Part shown: positions 36,495-49,387 of the stretch, in pieces
Position numbering within the stretch: position 1 is the stretch's first letter
Layout: every line of letters starts with the position of its first letter
NCBI GenBank assembly: GCA_003024785.1
Contig: PUQB01000022.1
Location: forward strand, 876,001-940,000
DNA from: Selaginella tamariscina
Taxonomy: Eukaryota > Streptophyta > Lycopodiopsida > Selaginellales > Selaginellaceae
Direction: 5' to 3'
Length of the DNA stretch: 64,000 nt
Program-made: the position numbers and the translations under genes
The notes under the pieces: model-generated
Told to the model about the DNA's origin: nothing
The model's input: the letters and a program-made list of their open reading frames with translations, nothing else
Database searches by the model: none

Positions 36495-39213
36495 CGTACA
36501 CACACGTTGGTGTGTATATATAATACACATACGTATGCACATACATACGTACACAGAGTATTGTTTTCTTTATATGGAATGGAGACACAGCATGGCCCAT
36601 ACTGAAAAGTGGCATCTCTGTCTTCTAATAAGAAGTTATTTAAATATTTTATTAGTCCTTGTATTATTCTCGTACACATGTTGATGTTTGTAAAGGACTT
36701 GCCATAACGAAAGATTCTGAGCATCCAAATGTGTTTGTTTCTGTATGAAAGAAAGACAAGTACTCCATTATTCCATAAACAAGACATGTTTTATACATGT
36801 TTTTTAATGTACATATAAAGGACCCACATAATGCACCTTTTTGTACTGAGATTCTTGCTATATATTAAAAAATTTATTGTATGTGTATTTAAATTTTAAA
36901 ATTCACTAATATACTTCTGTATGCATTTCAAATCTAGAAATTAAAATAATAAAATTCTATATGTAATTTTATGAAATTTAACTCTAAAACATAATTAATT
37001 AAATATGTATAAAGTATTTTATAAAATATCCAAAAAGCATTTCATAAATAATATGCTTTATATGTTATTTAAAGCCACATATTTTATTTGATTATGTTCT
37101 AATGGGACCACATCAATATCTTTTATAATTGAAATTCTTGATATATATTATAAAAATAGAGTTTTGAAAAGATTTAAATTTAAAAAAGAAATTGAAACAG
37201 TTGAAGATGTCGGTTGTGATTTTAGTGATTATTATAGTAAATTAATTAATAACAAATACACACTTTAATTGACTTTATAATTTTTTTAAAGTATAAGTAT
37301 TTAAAATGATTTTATATAAAACGATGATGAAAGTTTATACACATGTCAACATGATTAAGATTTATTTAATAATATATATATAAATATATAAATCCAAGTA
37401 TATACAGTAGTCTTCAAATATCTTTATAGAAGTCTTTTGATAAGATTTTAATAGTAATAAATATACGTTTTACTTTATAATTTTTTAAATATAAATATTT
37501 GAAATGTATATACATGTCATACTCATGATAAACATTTAAAAATGTTTATATTTTATTTAAAATCTATTTAATAACTTGACAAAAATATGTATTTAATATA
37601 CAATAGTTTTGTAAGTATCCTTGTACAGGACTATTTAAATATGATTTTGAATTTTTATTTTTAAATATATCACGTGACATTCATGTCTTTTAATTTTTCT
37701 TTTTATATAATATACTCTTGTGTGTATATGTGTATGTGAGTGTGGGTGTTTTTAAAATATAATGTTGTTTATAATAGAATAAATCATTAAATTCTTTTTT
37801 TAATAGAATGGGGTGAATAAAAATATATTACTCAAATACAATGTTTTATAATGTATAAACCACTTAGTAAATTTTAATAAACTTATGCATATGTGGAACA
37901 TGATAATATATGTTATTTGTTTCTCCTTTTTTAAGTCAATCACGTTGATAAAATATATTTAAATATTTTTTCTTTTAATATAATTATGTATTTTTTTATG
38001 GAGATTTATATGACTTACATTATTTATTTATTATTTAATTCAAAACCTTTTCTTTACTAAAAAAAAATTTATTAAGAGTAATTAAGTATTTATCTATGTA
38101 AGCATATTTTAATTATTCAATTATTATTTAATATTGAACATTTTTATTTTATTATTTCTTTCACATGTTAAAGTTGCAGTAAATAAAAGTATTAATTTTT
38201 TTTTTCATGATAAAATATTATTAATTTAAATGAATTTATTAATAGGTTTCAATTATATATAAGATTTCATGTTTTATTTTCATTAAAACATTTTGAAAAT
38301 TATAACTTATTATATACATTTTAAACTTTAGTTTAAAACTTTATGCATTTCAAAATTACATATTTATTAAAAACTTGTAATTTATGAAATTGATTTAGAA
38401 CATAATTAATTAAATATATATAAAGTATAAGTACACTATTTTATAAAATATGTATAATGTATAAGTATTGTAACATAATGTAATTTATAAAATTATGACA
38501 TTTATCAACATTTGTATATTTAATTTTAATTAAATGACACTTCCATGCAGCCTAATTTTATTTTTTTAAATGATATTTTAATTATATATAATTATAATTT
38601 CTTTTATTTTCATTTATAATTTAGATTGTTGTTTTAATCCTTATTTTCATGAAATTATTCCATTTTATTTGTTTTAAAATAATTATTTAAAAATTTATCA
38701 CTTAATTAAATATATAAAATTTGTATTTTAAATTTTGGAGTCTAAGTTTTCAAATTAAATTTAATTAAAAATGAAATGAAATATCATAATTAATAAAAAT
38801 CTGAAGTTTATTATTTGTAATGGCATATAAATGTATATAATATGTAAATATATAAATTCTATATTCTATATATTTATATAAATTTAAAATTATAATTATA
38901 ATTTGTGTATTATTCTTTTAAATTTTATAATTTAACATATGATTAAAACAATGAAAAAATCATTTTATTTTATTCTAATTTGTTACAAATTAAATATATA
39001 CATAATTAGTAATTTAATTTATGATTAATTTTTAATTCGTGGATATAAATATTACAATATAACAAAAAATTATGGTCTTGCTTATATATAATATTTATTT
39101 CATAAACACCATTTAAACTTGTTATATTTAATTGATTGTTATATTACTGTAATTTTAGCAATTAAAATACAATAAAGTTAAATTCGAGGGTATACATGTA
39201 AATTTCGGTATAA

Positions 39214-39244
<31 letters not shown>

Positions 39245-39539
39245 TTATATATATATATAATATATATATAACAAATCAATCAAAGTTGGTGAGGTAGGTT
39301 ACCAACTGCCCGGACGTGCATAACGTGTGTATATACATATATGTCATCAATTTTTATTCATAAGGATATATATAATATTTATTAGTATATTCGTGCTAAG
39401 CTTGTTAGATTACTGAAATAAAATAAAATGGAATCCATAATAGTTTATTTATAAATATAACTTATATAAATTGGTCATAGTTTAAAGTATGCAGCGTGTC
39501 AAAAATACTATTAAATGATTCGCATATTCCTGCAGCATC
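36495..39539. other. AT-rich intergenic DNA
   Basis: About 3 kb, strongly AT-rich, without credible coding sequence. A (TA)n palindrome lies at 39215-39270. Transcript end signals for the P450 gene (AATAAG-like near 36630) are plausible but not distinctive. Confidence 0.6.
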
Positions 39540-39826
39540 CGTGATAAGTACGTGGATAAGTCAAATGTGATAAGATATGGATAGAATCTGCCACGTAAGC
39601 AATCCACGTCGGTGGCCGCCGTATTAAGCCATACCACGATGCACCAGCGGCACCCTATTTATACACATTTAGGGCACCTCTATTTCCTATCCATTGTGTT
39701 TCTTTCTTCTATTCAGGTATGTGTATGCGTGTGTATATGTGTGTGCGCGTATGTATATCCTATGTGTATGTATATTTATTTAGATTTTGTGTAAATATTT
39801 TCTTGATTTTTCAGTATTTTGTGGAA
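39540..39826 (+). promoter_or_regulatory. Promoter and 5' leader with intron, DUF3700 gene
   Basis: A cluster of ACGT-core words (TACGTGG 39550, CCACGTAAG 39591, CCACGTCGG 39603) and two GATAAG words upstream of CTATTTATAC (39655-39664), a good TATA box. The leader then reaches ATTCAG/GTATGT, and an intron at 39717-39814 ends TTTTTCAG just before the ATG at 39827. ACGT cores are bZIP sites (ABRE/G-box type), so stress or sugar/ABA control is plausible; this is inference. Confidence 0.6.
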
Positions 39827-40279
39827 ATGTTGGGTATATTCCACAAATCAATCGCGTGTGGGCCTGCGGAGCTATCTGTTTCTGAGAATGATTCCAGGAA
39901 GACAGGGGCCCAGATTCTGGAATCTTTTGTGTCCACGATTCCGGAATCTGCTTATGTGAAGCTTGATGCGTTTAGCTCCATGGCCTATTCCCATGAGCTC
40001 CAGTCGCTTCTTAAGCCCAGGTGCGTATTTTTCTAAACCCTAATCTAAGATTATTAATTAATACTGGTTTGTGTTAGATTAATTTAATTCGATTTTGTTA
40101 ATATCGTAACACCTTAATCTTGTTACTAGTTAAATATCGACCTTGTGTACTGGTATTAGAGCTATACTTTTCTATTTACTAGTTACATATCTTTTCTTAT
40201 GGAAACATACTAATTCACTTGTTATTCTCCCTATATATGTAGTATTTATACTTTAGTATATATATTTACTGACTATATA

Positions 40280-40315
<36 letters not shown>

Positions 40316-41311
40316 TTGTGTTTATTAGCTTGTACATATTGTGGATAACTTATAATATCTACACACACTTGAATACATATTGTATATATATAACTTGTGG
40401 TTTAATAAAAGTGTGTGTATATATGACTGGAACATATTGTGGTGTTTTAATATAGATGTGTCTACGTCACACCACACACACACACAACGTCCTGATTAAC
40501 TATAAACTTTTGGGAACAGGGCGTTTGGAGTGGTAGACGACATATTCTGCATATTCGTTGGCGCGGTAGAGAATCTACCGGCTCTAAGGCAGCAGTATGG
40601 GCTCTCCAAGAACGTATGTGAGGTTACACTGCTCATTGAGATGTACAAGGCACTAAGGGACCGTGCCCTTATCCAGCTGACCAAGTTGTTAAGGACCTCT
40701 GTGGACAGTTTGCCTTTGTCCTCTTTGATAACCTCACCAAGACACTCCTGGTCGCTAATGTAAGTGTGTGTTTGTGTGTGTGTGTGTGTGAGTGAGAGAG
40801 AGAGATTTATATGATATATGTGCAGGATAATCAAGGTAAAGTGCCATTTTTCTGGGGGATAGCGGCAGATGGAGCTCTTGCATTCTCGGATAATGCTGCA
40901 TTACTTAAGGAGGGTTGTGGTAAATCTTTTGCACCATTTCCTGCTGGTAAGTCGAACATTAGCATTATAGAAACATACAATTATGTATACTAAATCGAAA
41001 AACTTGTTATTACGTATTTAAACAGGCATTATATACTAAAACCTTCATACAAGCACATTTATATATGTGCGTGCGTGCTTGTGTGTGTGTGTTAAAATGA
41101 CGTGTGTGTAGGTTGTTTCTTCACGAGCGGAGGAGGTTTACGTAGTTTTGAGCATCCATTCAACCCGATTAAACCGGTGCCACGTGTTGATAGCCAGGGG
41201 TGTATGTGTGGTGCAAATTTCAAGGTGGACGAATCACGAAAGGACCCGCCAAAGCGCCTGCCACGTGTCAGTAGTGATGCAGCTTGGGGGTGCTGCTTTC
41301 TAACAGGCTGA
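39827..41311 (+). CDS. DUF3700 / aluminium-induced-like protein with YGL and LRDR motifs
   Basis: Four exons: 39827-40020, 40520-40759, 40826-40946, 41112-41311. The product starts MLGIFHKSIA and has the two name-giving motifs, QQYGLSKN and ALRDR. It also has GQFAFVLFD (class-II glutamine-amidotransferase-like fold), VPFFWGIAADG and CGKSFAPFPAGCFFTSGGGLRSFEHP, ending in a Cys-rich tail. The family (about 250 residues) is stress- and dark-induced in plants; no enzymatic activity is established. Right after LRDR one base is missing (near 40662, GTGCCCT), putting the YPADQVVKDLCG segment in another frame; a homopolymer lies there. Otherwise complete. Confidence 0.88.
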
Positions 41312-42114
41312 TTCCTTTCTGTATAGAAATGACCAAAATTTGTTTTGGATATATATACATAATGTGCAATATTTAAGCCTCCTCAAATTAAACATAAATA
41401 TATAGTTTATTTTTTTATTAAAATATTTATGATATAAACTATCCATTTTTTACCCTTAAGCATAGAAGAATATTTTAATTTTTATTATTTTTTACTATTA
41501 ATATGTTTAAAATAAAATTTAAATCATATTCTTAACCCTCTCCCAAAACTAAACTATTTAGTTAACTCATCGACAAATATAGATGTCAATAAAATAAACA
41601 CAATATATATATGTATTGGCTAAAAAGTGTGTATGTATACACATAAAAACTATATAATACTTACATTAAAACTTTAAATATATATAAAGAACTATATATG
41701 TTTATCAATACATAAAATAATTAATAAATTATATTATAACAGCTATATAAATATTTAAAAAACCTTGTAATGATTACATCTATATACACATTTATATTTA
41801 TAAATTTACATGCATGAACATCTATAAAGGAATTTAAGTTATATATATATATATATAACAATAATCATATTTATACATACATATATAATTTATGTTTACA
41901 TAAATAATATTCTAATATTATAATATAACTTATTAATTCATATAATAATTTCTATAAATGAAATTTATATAAAGCACAAAACATAAAAATGCAGCCACTT
42001 CATTTGTGTACCACTACAAATGTTTTTATTAAAAGATATTATCATATATAGAAAATACATAAATAAAAAGAAAGGCTTAATTAGCACAAGCTGTGCATTA
42101 ACAAACCTTAAACT
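41312..42114. other. Intergenic region between convergent DUF3700 and IQD genes
   Basis: Very AT-rich; holds both 3' ends. No gene seen. Confidence 0.6.
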
Positions 42115-43769
42115 TCACCTGAAAGCCTTCCTAAGCTGTTCACACCCCGCCTCCATTCTCGACACAGGGGGCAGCATTTTCTTCCTAGTCTGCCCCTTCC
42201 CATTCTCCACCAATCCAAAACCCCACTCTTTTCCATTCTCTACATACCCCAGAATCCCATTCCCATCTCTCCCATTCCCCAGAATCCCATTCTCCAGCTT
42301 GGACATCCCATACCTCGGCGGAGTTGGCATAGTAAACCTGCTCTTCCGCTCCTCACCAGCATGCTCTGAACCAGGTCTCTGTCTCGGAGTGCTCACGGAC
42401 CTCGTCTTTGCCTTAGCGCTTACCGTCTGTGACATGTAACCCGGTGTATATGGAGAGCTCTGGTTCTGACCAGCCTTAGTTGAGAGTGCACGCTGCGTGT
42501 GTAATATTGAGCGTGGCGTTGCAGTACTTGTACCTCTTGAACATGACGGTGGGGTTCCTATTAACGCTCTGTTAACACACGTACATTTACATATACACAC
42601 ATATTTAAAATAAATCGTAAAACATATCAAGCTATATTCACACACACACACACCATATACATAAATACACGTATTTATAAAAAAAAATAGTAAAAAATAT
42701 AAGATAATATCATACATATACAGATCTTATCTATAAAATCGTAAAACATATGAGAGCTCTATACATAATGAATTTATAAGTATCACACACACACACACAC
42801 ACACACACACACCATACACATATATACACGTATTTATAAAAATAGTAAGAAAATATAAGATAGTATATATAAACACATACAAACAAAATGTTTAATATAC
42901 AGATCTTAAAGCTATATATACATCACACACACACGCATGTGCGCGTATAATACCTCTTGAGCGTGGACTACCACCTTCAGAGTGCCTATCCGAGTATACA
43001 GACGAGAACTTGAAGCTGTCCTGAGAAGGATAGGCTCTATGGTGCATGCTTGGCTTATGAGTGGTTGACCGGGGTGGACCAGAGTTTACCGGGGTTGACC
43101 GATGCTGACTATCTCCAGAGCTTTTGACCGAGAGTGCATCGTTGTTGAACTGGTGATCGGAGACCGTCCGATTCTCCCATGGTTTTGCGGCCATCCAACG
43201 CTCCAGCCAACTCCAGCCCCAGTGGTTCTTCTCTGGTTCTGGGCTTATGTACATTCCTGAACTTGATTGAGGCCTCCACTGTAACATAATCTCTTGATAT
43301 TTGCTTTTATACACAACATAAATATATTACGTACACACACTCACACACACACATGTACATATATGCATGTATACCTTATAAGAGTTTTAACTATTTAAGT
43401 CTGTTTCACACGCTAATAACGGAGGCAGAATTTAATTATCAGAGATATGTAACAAGATTGACATAGGTAGATATTTAAAGGTATATAGATAACACACAAA
43501 ATACATACTTTCTAATATATAAAGGTCGAATAAATACGTCTACATCATTCACGCTTATACACATCATGCATGCATAGACATGCACACAAACACACACACA
43601 GCATACACACCTGATGGGAGAATGCATACGCCATTGCCCGCTCCCGTTTTATGGCGGCTTCTTGTTTCTGCTGGAACTTAGCCTCAATCTCTTCTTTAGT
43701 CCCATGACAGCCGCACCATCCAAGCTACCAATAAACAACATTACAATTTACATATGCATAACATACATA

Positions 43770-43801
<32 letters not shown>

Positions 43802-45370
43802 ACCTCAGCTTGGTGACGTTGGGCTTCAAGGCGTCTACGTTGTTCAATTCGGCGTTGGACCTGCTGGCCTTGCTCGGACATGCGGACTTGCCGAGCTCGG
43901 ACTCGGGCTTGAACTCTGACAAGAGCTTGCATGCACCGGAGTGTTAAGGCTGCCTGTTTCCGTACAAGATGACCTCGGACAAGTGCTTGAAGCCGTACTA
44001 GACCCTTCAATGCGCGTAATGCCCTCCTCGACTATGTAGCATTGTCACCAGTTAGCTGTGTGTGTGTGTGAGAGAGAGAGAAAGAGAGAGAGAGAGAGCA
44101 CAGCTTAATAGAATGTAACTTAAGTTGGTAAGCTCCAATATAGAGAATTGACACTATTGGCATTGTATCATATCAACACTGACAACACCAACATAAACAA
44201 GTTCCAAGTATTGTAAATATTCACACACACACACACACACACGTATACACACGTATACACACGTATCTACAATGTCAACTTTAGTAAATGAGATTTAATG
44301 ATGTACTGCCATGCATACCGACATCATTTTCCGTATGTGCTGTCTGTTATATGTCGTATACAACCTCATAATTATGCTTATAAATGCATATATGTATACT
44401 GTTTGTGCTTATATGTCTGTTTGATACATACTTCTGTAGAGAAGAATTCACGAGCACGGGTGTATAAAACTGCATAACTAATATTAACATACGTATAATC
44501 TATGCTACATACACACGCGAATAAACACAATAACAATACACGCACGCACACAGGCTTACCAGAAAGCTGCGAAATGCCGATTGTACGCGGATAGCAGCCC
44601 ATTCCTCCTTCACTGTCCAGTAGTTGTGATTTCTGACAGATGCTCCGGTTAGACGGGCAACCTCTGCAGCCGCATTTGCAGCAGCCACGGCCGCCTCTGC
44701 TGCCACTGCCGCCACGGCCAACGCCTGCTGCTTTGTATCCCCCTCATTTACAGCCTCAAGTTTACTCGTAGTCATCTCTGTAACCAAAAACATCGAGTTA
44801 AAAACGTATATACGGCACATATACACATATACATATACGTATATTAAGGTATATGGTACTGTAGTAACAATAATAACTGAGTATACAGAACAGTATGCAT
44901 TCCATATAGCTTTGCAGCTAAAAGCAATAAATATGTATATATAATTACATATACAGCACACATCTGTATCAGTGTAAAATATTTAACCATAACATGGCAT
45001 TAAATGCTTTCTGTTTCACTATGTATTCTATAGACATTATACGTGGTGTCATATTCGATCTATTACTTTCTTTTCAGTGTAGTTACTTAGCATTATATAA
45101 CTACAATAAAATGACAAGTATAAGCATAAAAACTGTGTAATATGCATATATACATATACCTATATCCACAAATCTTATATTACTCTGTACATTAGATGTG
45201 TCTCAAATGTATACGGCATTGCAAATCACATATATTACATACAACTGAAAGAAAATGACATTTAGAAACTTTTCAACTTTACGCAACATCAGATATATAT
45301 CCACATCAAATTTGTTATATGATGCAAGCAAGATATACGCTGTTCACTCTATATATATAAATACTCTATA

Positions 45371-45414
<44 letters not shown>

Positions 45415-45852
45415 GAAACACCAGATATATCTCGCATTCTGCAATAAATCACTTACATCATCACACGTGCAAGTTCAAATACATATATGAGTGTGACATT
45501 TTCCACACATTGTGTGATAAATATTACATATAAAAACATTGCATATATAAATATGAGTACCTGTAGAAGCATAGTATTCCGAATGGTTGTACCGCGTGTC
45601 TTTTATAACCCGATTAATCACTTCATCGTGCAGAACCTCATTGACTTTACAAGATTTCTCATCATGTTGTTTCCAAATACCCCATCGCTTCGACGGCTTT
45701 TCTGTCCCCTTCTTCTACAAAACAGTGTATATAAACATACACACACATATGCATACACTTACATGATCATCGATCAAGGAATTGCTGCTACTGCTTCTGC
45801 TCGTCTTCTTCACCCCGATTAAGTTCCTAAACCACTTTCCGGATGCACCCAT
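42115..45852 (-). CDS. IQ67-domain (IQD) calmodulin-binding protein
   Basis: Seven exons: 45852-45763, 45714-45561, 44777-44560, 44031-43804, 43724-43611, 43278-42954, 42566-42115; the joined frame is fully open, 526 residues. The N-terminus [16 protein letters not shown] is family-typical. The IQ67 domain spans exons 3-4: IQ motifs [34 protein letters not shown] and [19 protein letters not shown], with the conserved intron inside the first IQ motif. [12 protein letters not shown] and a C-terminal DUF4005-like block ([20 protein letters not shown]) follow. IQD proteins bind calmodulin and microtubules at the cell cortex and act in growth and signalling. Near the end a [16 protein letters not shown] stretch is a short internal repeat. 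The last acceptor uses ACAGAG/CG. Confidence 0.95.
45372..45412. repeat. (AC)n microsatellite in IQD intron 2
   Basis: About 40 bases of uninterrupted AC/CA repeats. Confidence 0.95.
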
Positions 45853-46500
45853 CTGAACTTCAAGCTACTTGGTCTATCTCACTGATTAATACACAGAAGA
45901 AAGCTCATAAACAACTGTTGAACATCAGATAAAACCCAGAAAGAAATAGTTCTCTCTCTGTATATATATTGCGAAACCCATCTAAACCCACATCGATTCT
46001 TCTGAAACCCAGTAAGAAGAACACATATTTACCTTAGTACCGAGAGAAATCACTTGTTTAGCTCATACTATGAAACGCGAGAGAGAGAGAGAGAGAGGGA
46101 GAGAGAGATCTTAAATGCAAACTGTGTTTCAAACGTGTGAGTAATAATCTAAACCACGGATGAACGCATAAACAAGTGCGAAAGCGTGGGAACAGCGTTT
46201 GAATATCAAACAATGCACAGTGCGTGGCTGCTTCGGTACACAATTCTATTCAAGACTAGAACCAATGAGCGTTAGCCACGTGGAAGCTCCGAGGGAATGT
46301 GCAGACAAAATCAATTCTTTACTAGACGTGTCGAATTGTGAGTGGAGGAGCGATTCCCGCTGTCGAGCGCCAACGGAGAATGCAAAAGCGGGGAAAGCGG
46401 GCTGTGTTCGAAATTTTAATAATTGTTTTGTTAAACATGTCTTTGTTAGTTAAATGGACAGATAATTAATGTAATAATATTTAATTTATAAGGACATTAA
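45853..46500 (-). promoter_or_regulatory. 5' leader and promoter region of the IQD gene
   Basis: Upstream of the IQD ATG on the minus strand. A GAGAGA tract lies at 46078-46109, and there is a GCCACGTGG box at 46275-46283 (perfect palindromic CCACGTGG). GAGA/CT tracts are common in plant 5' leaders. The transcription start was not fixed. Confidence 0.45.
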
Positions 46501-46626
46501 CATTTTATTAAATAAACAATATGAAAACAAAGTATATAAATATAATGTTTATCTTTGTTTTCTTCAGTAAAAAAGCATTATTTAAAATGCTCCAAAATTT
46601 TAAAAAAAGGGTGTCCGTTGGATCGT

Positions 46627-48696
46627 CTACATACGGAATTCTCCCATGTGTGCACCTCCAGATCGGTAATAGAAGAGATAATCCGTTGCAATGCCTCCCA
46701 GTGCTCTTGGCCGGATTCCCAAATCCGAAAAATTTAAAGCTGAAATTCAAATAATATATTAATTATAATATAATTAATAATTAATACACATATATATGTT
46801 TAGTAATGTGTGTGTGTGTGTGTGTGTCCAAAAGTAAACTATTCATAATTATTTGAATTATATATACATTAGCGCAATATACATAACTGAGCTAATTTGA
46901 AATGCAATAAGTTTAGTACGCGCGCGCACGCACGCACACACACACGCACCTTCGGGAGATACAATTTGATCAGCTTTGAGCGTGTCCAAGTAATGCTTAT
47001 AGAATGGCCAAAACTTGGGGATTGGAGCAGGAATTCTCTTAAAGAAAAACTCTCGTATTTCAGCAAAGCCCTGTTAATAGTAACAATAATTAAGGAGTTA
47101 AATTATTATATACGGGATGTAGCGCACACGTACCTCTGCAAGCGGCATTGGTACGTTGATTATACGTGGTTTCTCACGGAGAACTTCGAACATCCAAAGA
47201 AGCTAAGACAGAATAAACAGAATTAATAGAATATTAACACATTGTTATATGTAAATCTAAACAGTTTAAATACATTACAAGTTTACCAGCTCATGAATGG
47301 TATACACTTCGGGTCCACCGAGTTCATACACTTTGCCAACGTGGATACCTTCCTTCTCTTTCACAGCTGCAATAACTGCATTTGCCACATCCAAGTAGCA
47401 ACCGGTTGAAACCGGTTGTCACAAATTAAGTACATAACCTACTAAAATAGTCATAACTAGTTCAGTAAATTAGGTGTGTATGCACGCACACGTACGTGAT
47501 TACACCATTACATAGTTAATAATTACTTCAGAGATTATGGACATGTGTGTATATACAAATCGTTCAACTAAAAAACTGAATATACTGGACAAAAATCAAT
47601 ATATATATATATATATAGTACTTGGTTTTGCCTCCCATGAAATGGGAACATTGGGCCAGAATTTAGCTTTTGTGGCAAATTTGTTAAGAAAGCGGTCGTG
47701 ATATCCAAACATTGGTCCAGGCCTCATAATTGTAGCCTACAAATTTAAAATTTATGTGTGTACCCACGTATCATATGTGTATAGAGTTTAAATACACATA
47801 CAGAGTTTTAAATAATAACTAACCCAGGAAATGCACGTAAAACTGCTTCTTCACCGAGAGCTTTAGTTCTAAATTGTTTTGAAGGAGAGTTTACATCAGC
47901 ACCAAGGCATGAAGCATGAACATACCGCACAATCCCACCGTGCTCGGCAGATATCTAGAGACACACAATATGTTACAAACAGGTGTGTGTGTGAGTGAGT
48001 GAGAGAGAGAGATTACCCGAGCTATACGTTCGGCAATTTCAATGTTTACTTCATCAAAACTGTAGTTACGCGTCTCATAGTCTCTACCTGTGTAACGCTA
48101 TATTATAAGAAAACCGAAACAGGAAAACTAAAACTTCAAATGCAAGTTAAAGTAATCATATATTAATCGTCTTGTATATTTAGCATAAATTATTTTCACA
48201 CATATAAACATATTAACTCTAACCAATGAAGTTGATGACGATGTTGGACTTAGAAATAGCAGTGCGTATGGCATCATCGTCCCGTAGATTGCAAAGGAAG
48301 GGTACGATCTGACCTTCAAATAAAACTGGTAAGTTTAAAATGCTAGCCAAATTAGTTAACTGTTCTCTCCCTACTTACACGCTGCATACCAATCTACATA
48401 CGTTACCTATATCATATAAGTTATATGCATATATAACGTTACGAAGTACCTGGCCAAGGTCTCCCATCAATTTTAGATGCCTGGGCTTGTCATCTATACC
48501 TCTGTAAGGTATCATACATTGCGCCCCAATCTTTCCTACAAAAAAAGTAGAAAGCAATTTAGTATATTTGTATTTCCCATTATCAAATGTATAGTATTTT
48601 CTGTCATCAATAATTTTTCATTACCAAATGTCTCGTTAACATTGTTACTCTCTCTCACAATAAATAAATATATATATATATATATATATAGAGAGA

Positions 48697-48727
<31 letters not shown>

Positions 48728-49267
48728 AGATCCATCAATGAGTGATGAAGGGAAGATGAAAATTACCAAGCTGATTAACCACTGCACGTCCAAGCTGGCC
48801 TGTTGATCCAAAGATGGTTACTACAAGCCCACTGCATCAAAATCCATAACTTTGAACGTACTTAACACATATCCTTTTGGTTGCTTGTTATATATATTTC
48901 TCACACACACACGCACGCACGCACGCACGCACTTACGTAGCAGCTGAAAACCCTCCAGTGCTCTTCACAACCAAAGGCGCACCTCTATGTGCCAAGTTGT
49001 AAGCATGACGCACCCCAATCTCCGATTCTACACGATATAATTACCCATTTTGGACATGAAATCGATCAATATTGGGGGGAGGTAAGAAGATTATCTAGCA
49101 AAAGCACCTACATTTTCATGATCCAAGCTAGAAATTCACTCACCCAACGAATCATAGATCGAATCAAGCACGCCTCTAGAAGCAGGAAGAGAAGCTTTCA
49201 ATCCGATGTCCAGCGGCCCTCCTAGAGATCTGCCGCGGCGCAACCCTGCCCTCAGCGCAGACGCCAT
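46627..49267 (-). CDS. Mitochondrial complex I 39-kDa subunit, NDUFA9-type (atypical SDR)
   Basis: About 12 exons: 49267-49144, 49027-48937, 48831-48767, 48535-48450, 48308-48224, 48087-48017, 47954-47824, 47736-47622, about 47408-47287, 47202-47134, 47070-46950, 46739-46627. An Arg-rich presequence (MASALRAGLRRGRSLGG) is followed by the Rossmann motif VTIFGSTGQLGRAVV, which binds NADPH in this family. RVEYETRNYSF-like, YVHASCLGADV and RPGPMFGYHDRF blocks, YLDVANAVIAAV and a C-terminal YLFYYRSGGAHMGEF complete it; about 397 residues. It is an accessory subunit at the junction of complex I arms. One base is missing before YLDVANA (near 47395), and the acceptor of that exon is not clear; a second may be missing at the 47824/47736 junction. 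Head-to-head with the PPR gene. Confidence 0.9.
48669..48731. repeat. (TA)n(GA)n microsatellite in NDUFA9-type gene intron
   Basis: ATATAT to 48690 then GAGAGA to 48731, with single interruptions. Confidence 0.9.
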
Positions 49268-49387
49268 AGCCAGATGAAGAGCCCTAAAAACAGAGCACCC
49301 TGAGTAACACGAAGAACCCTAAATGTAACAGAGCATGAACCCTAAGAGAAGATGAAGAACCCTAGGAACAGAGGACGCACCAAATGA
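49268..49387. promoter_or_regulatory. Bidirectional promoter, NDUFA9-type gene / PPR gene
   Basis: 120 bp between start codons. Contains GAACCCTAAATG, GAACCCTAAGAG and GAACCCTAGGAA: three telo-box-like words in one orientation, each preceded by GAAG/CATG. GAAGAACCCTA occurs twice, making a short imperfect repeat. No TATA box. Confidence 0.6.

Noticed and set aside
42115-42566. Frameshift at the last IQD intron
   Set aside because: Using the acceptor ACAGAG/CG rather than ACAG/AG keeps the frame open, so no break is needed.
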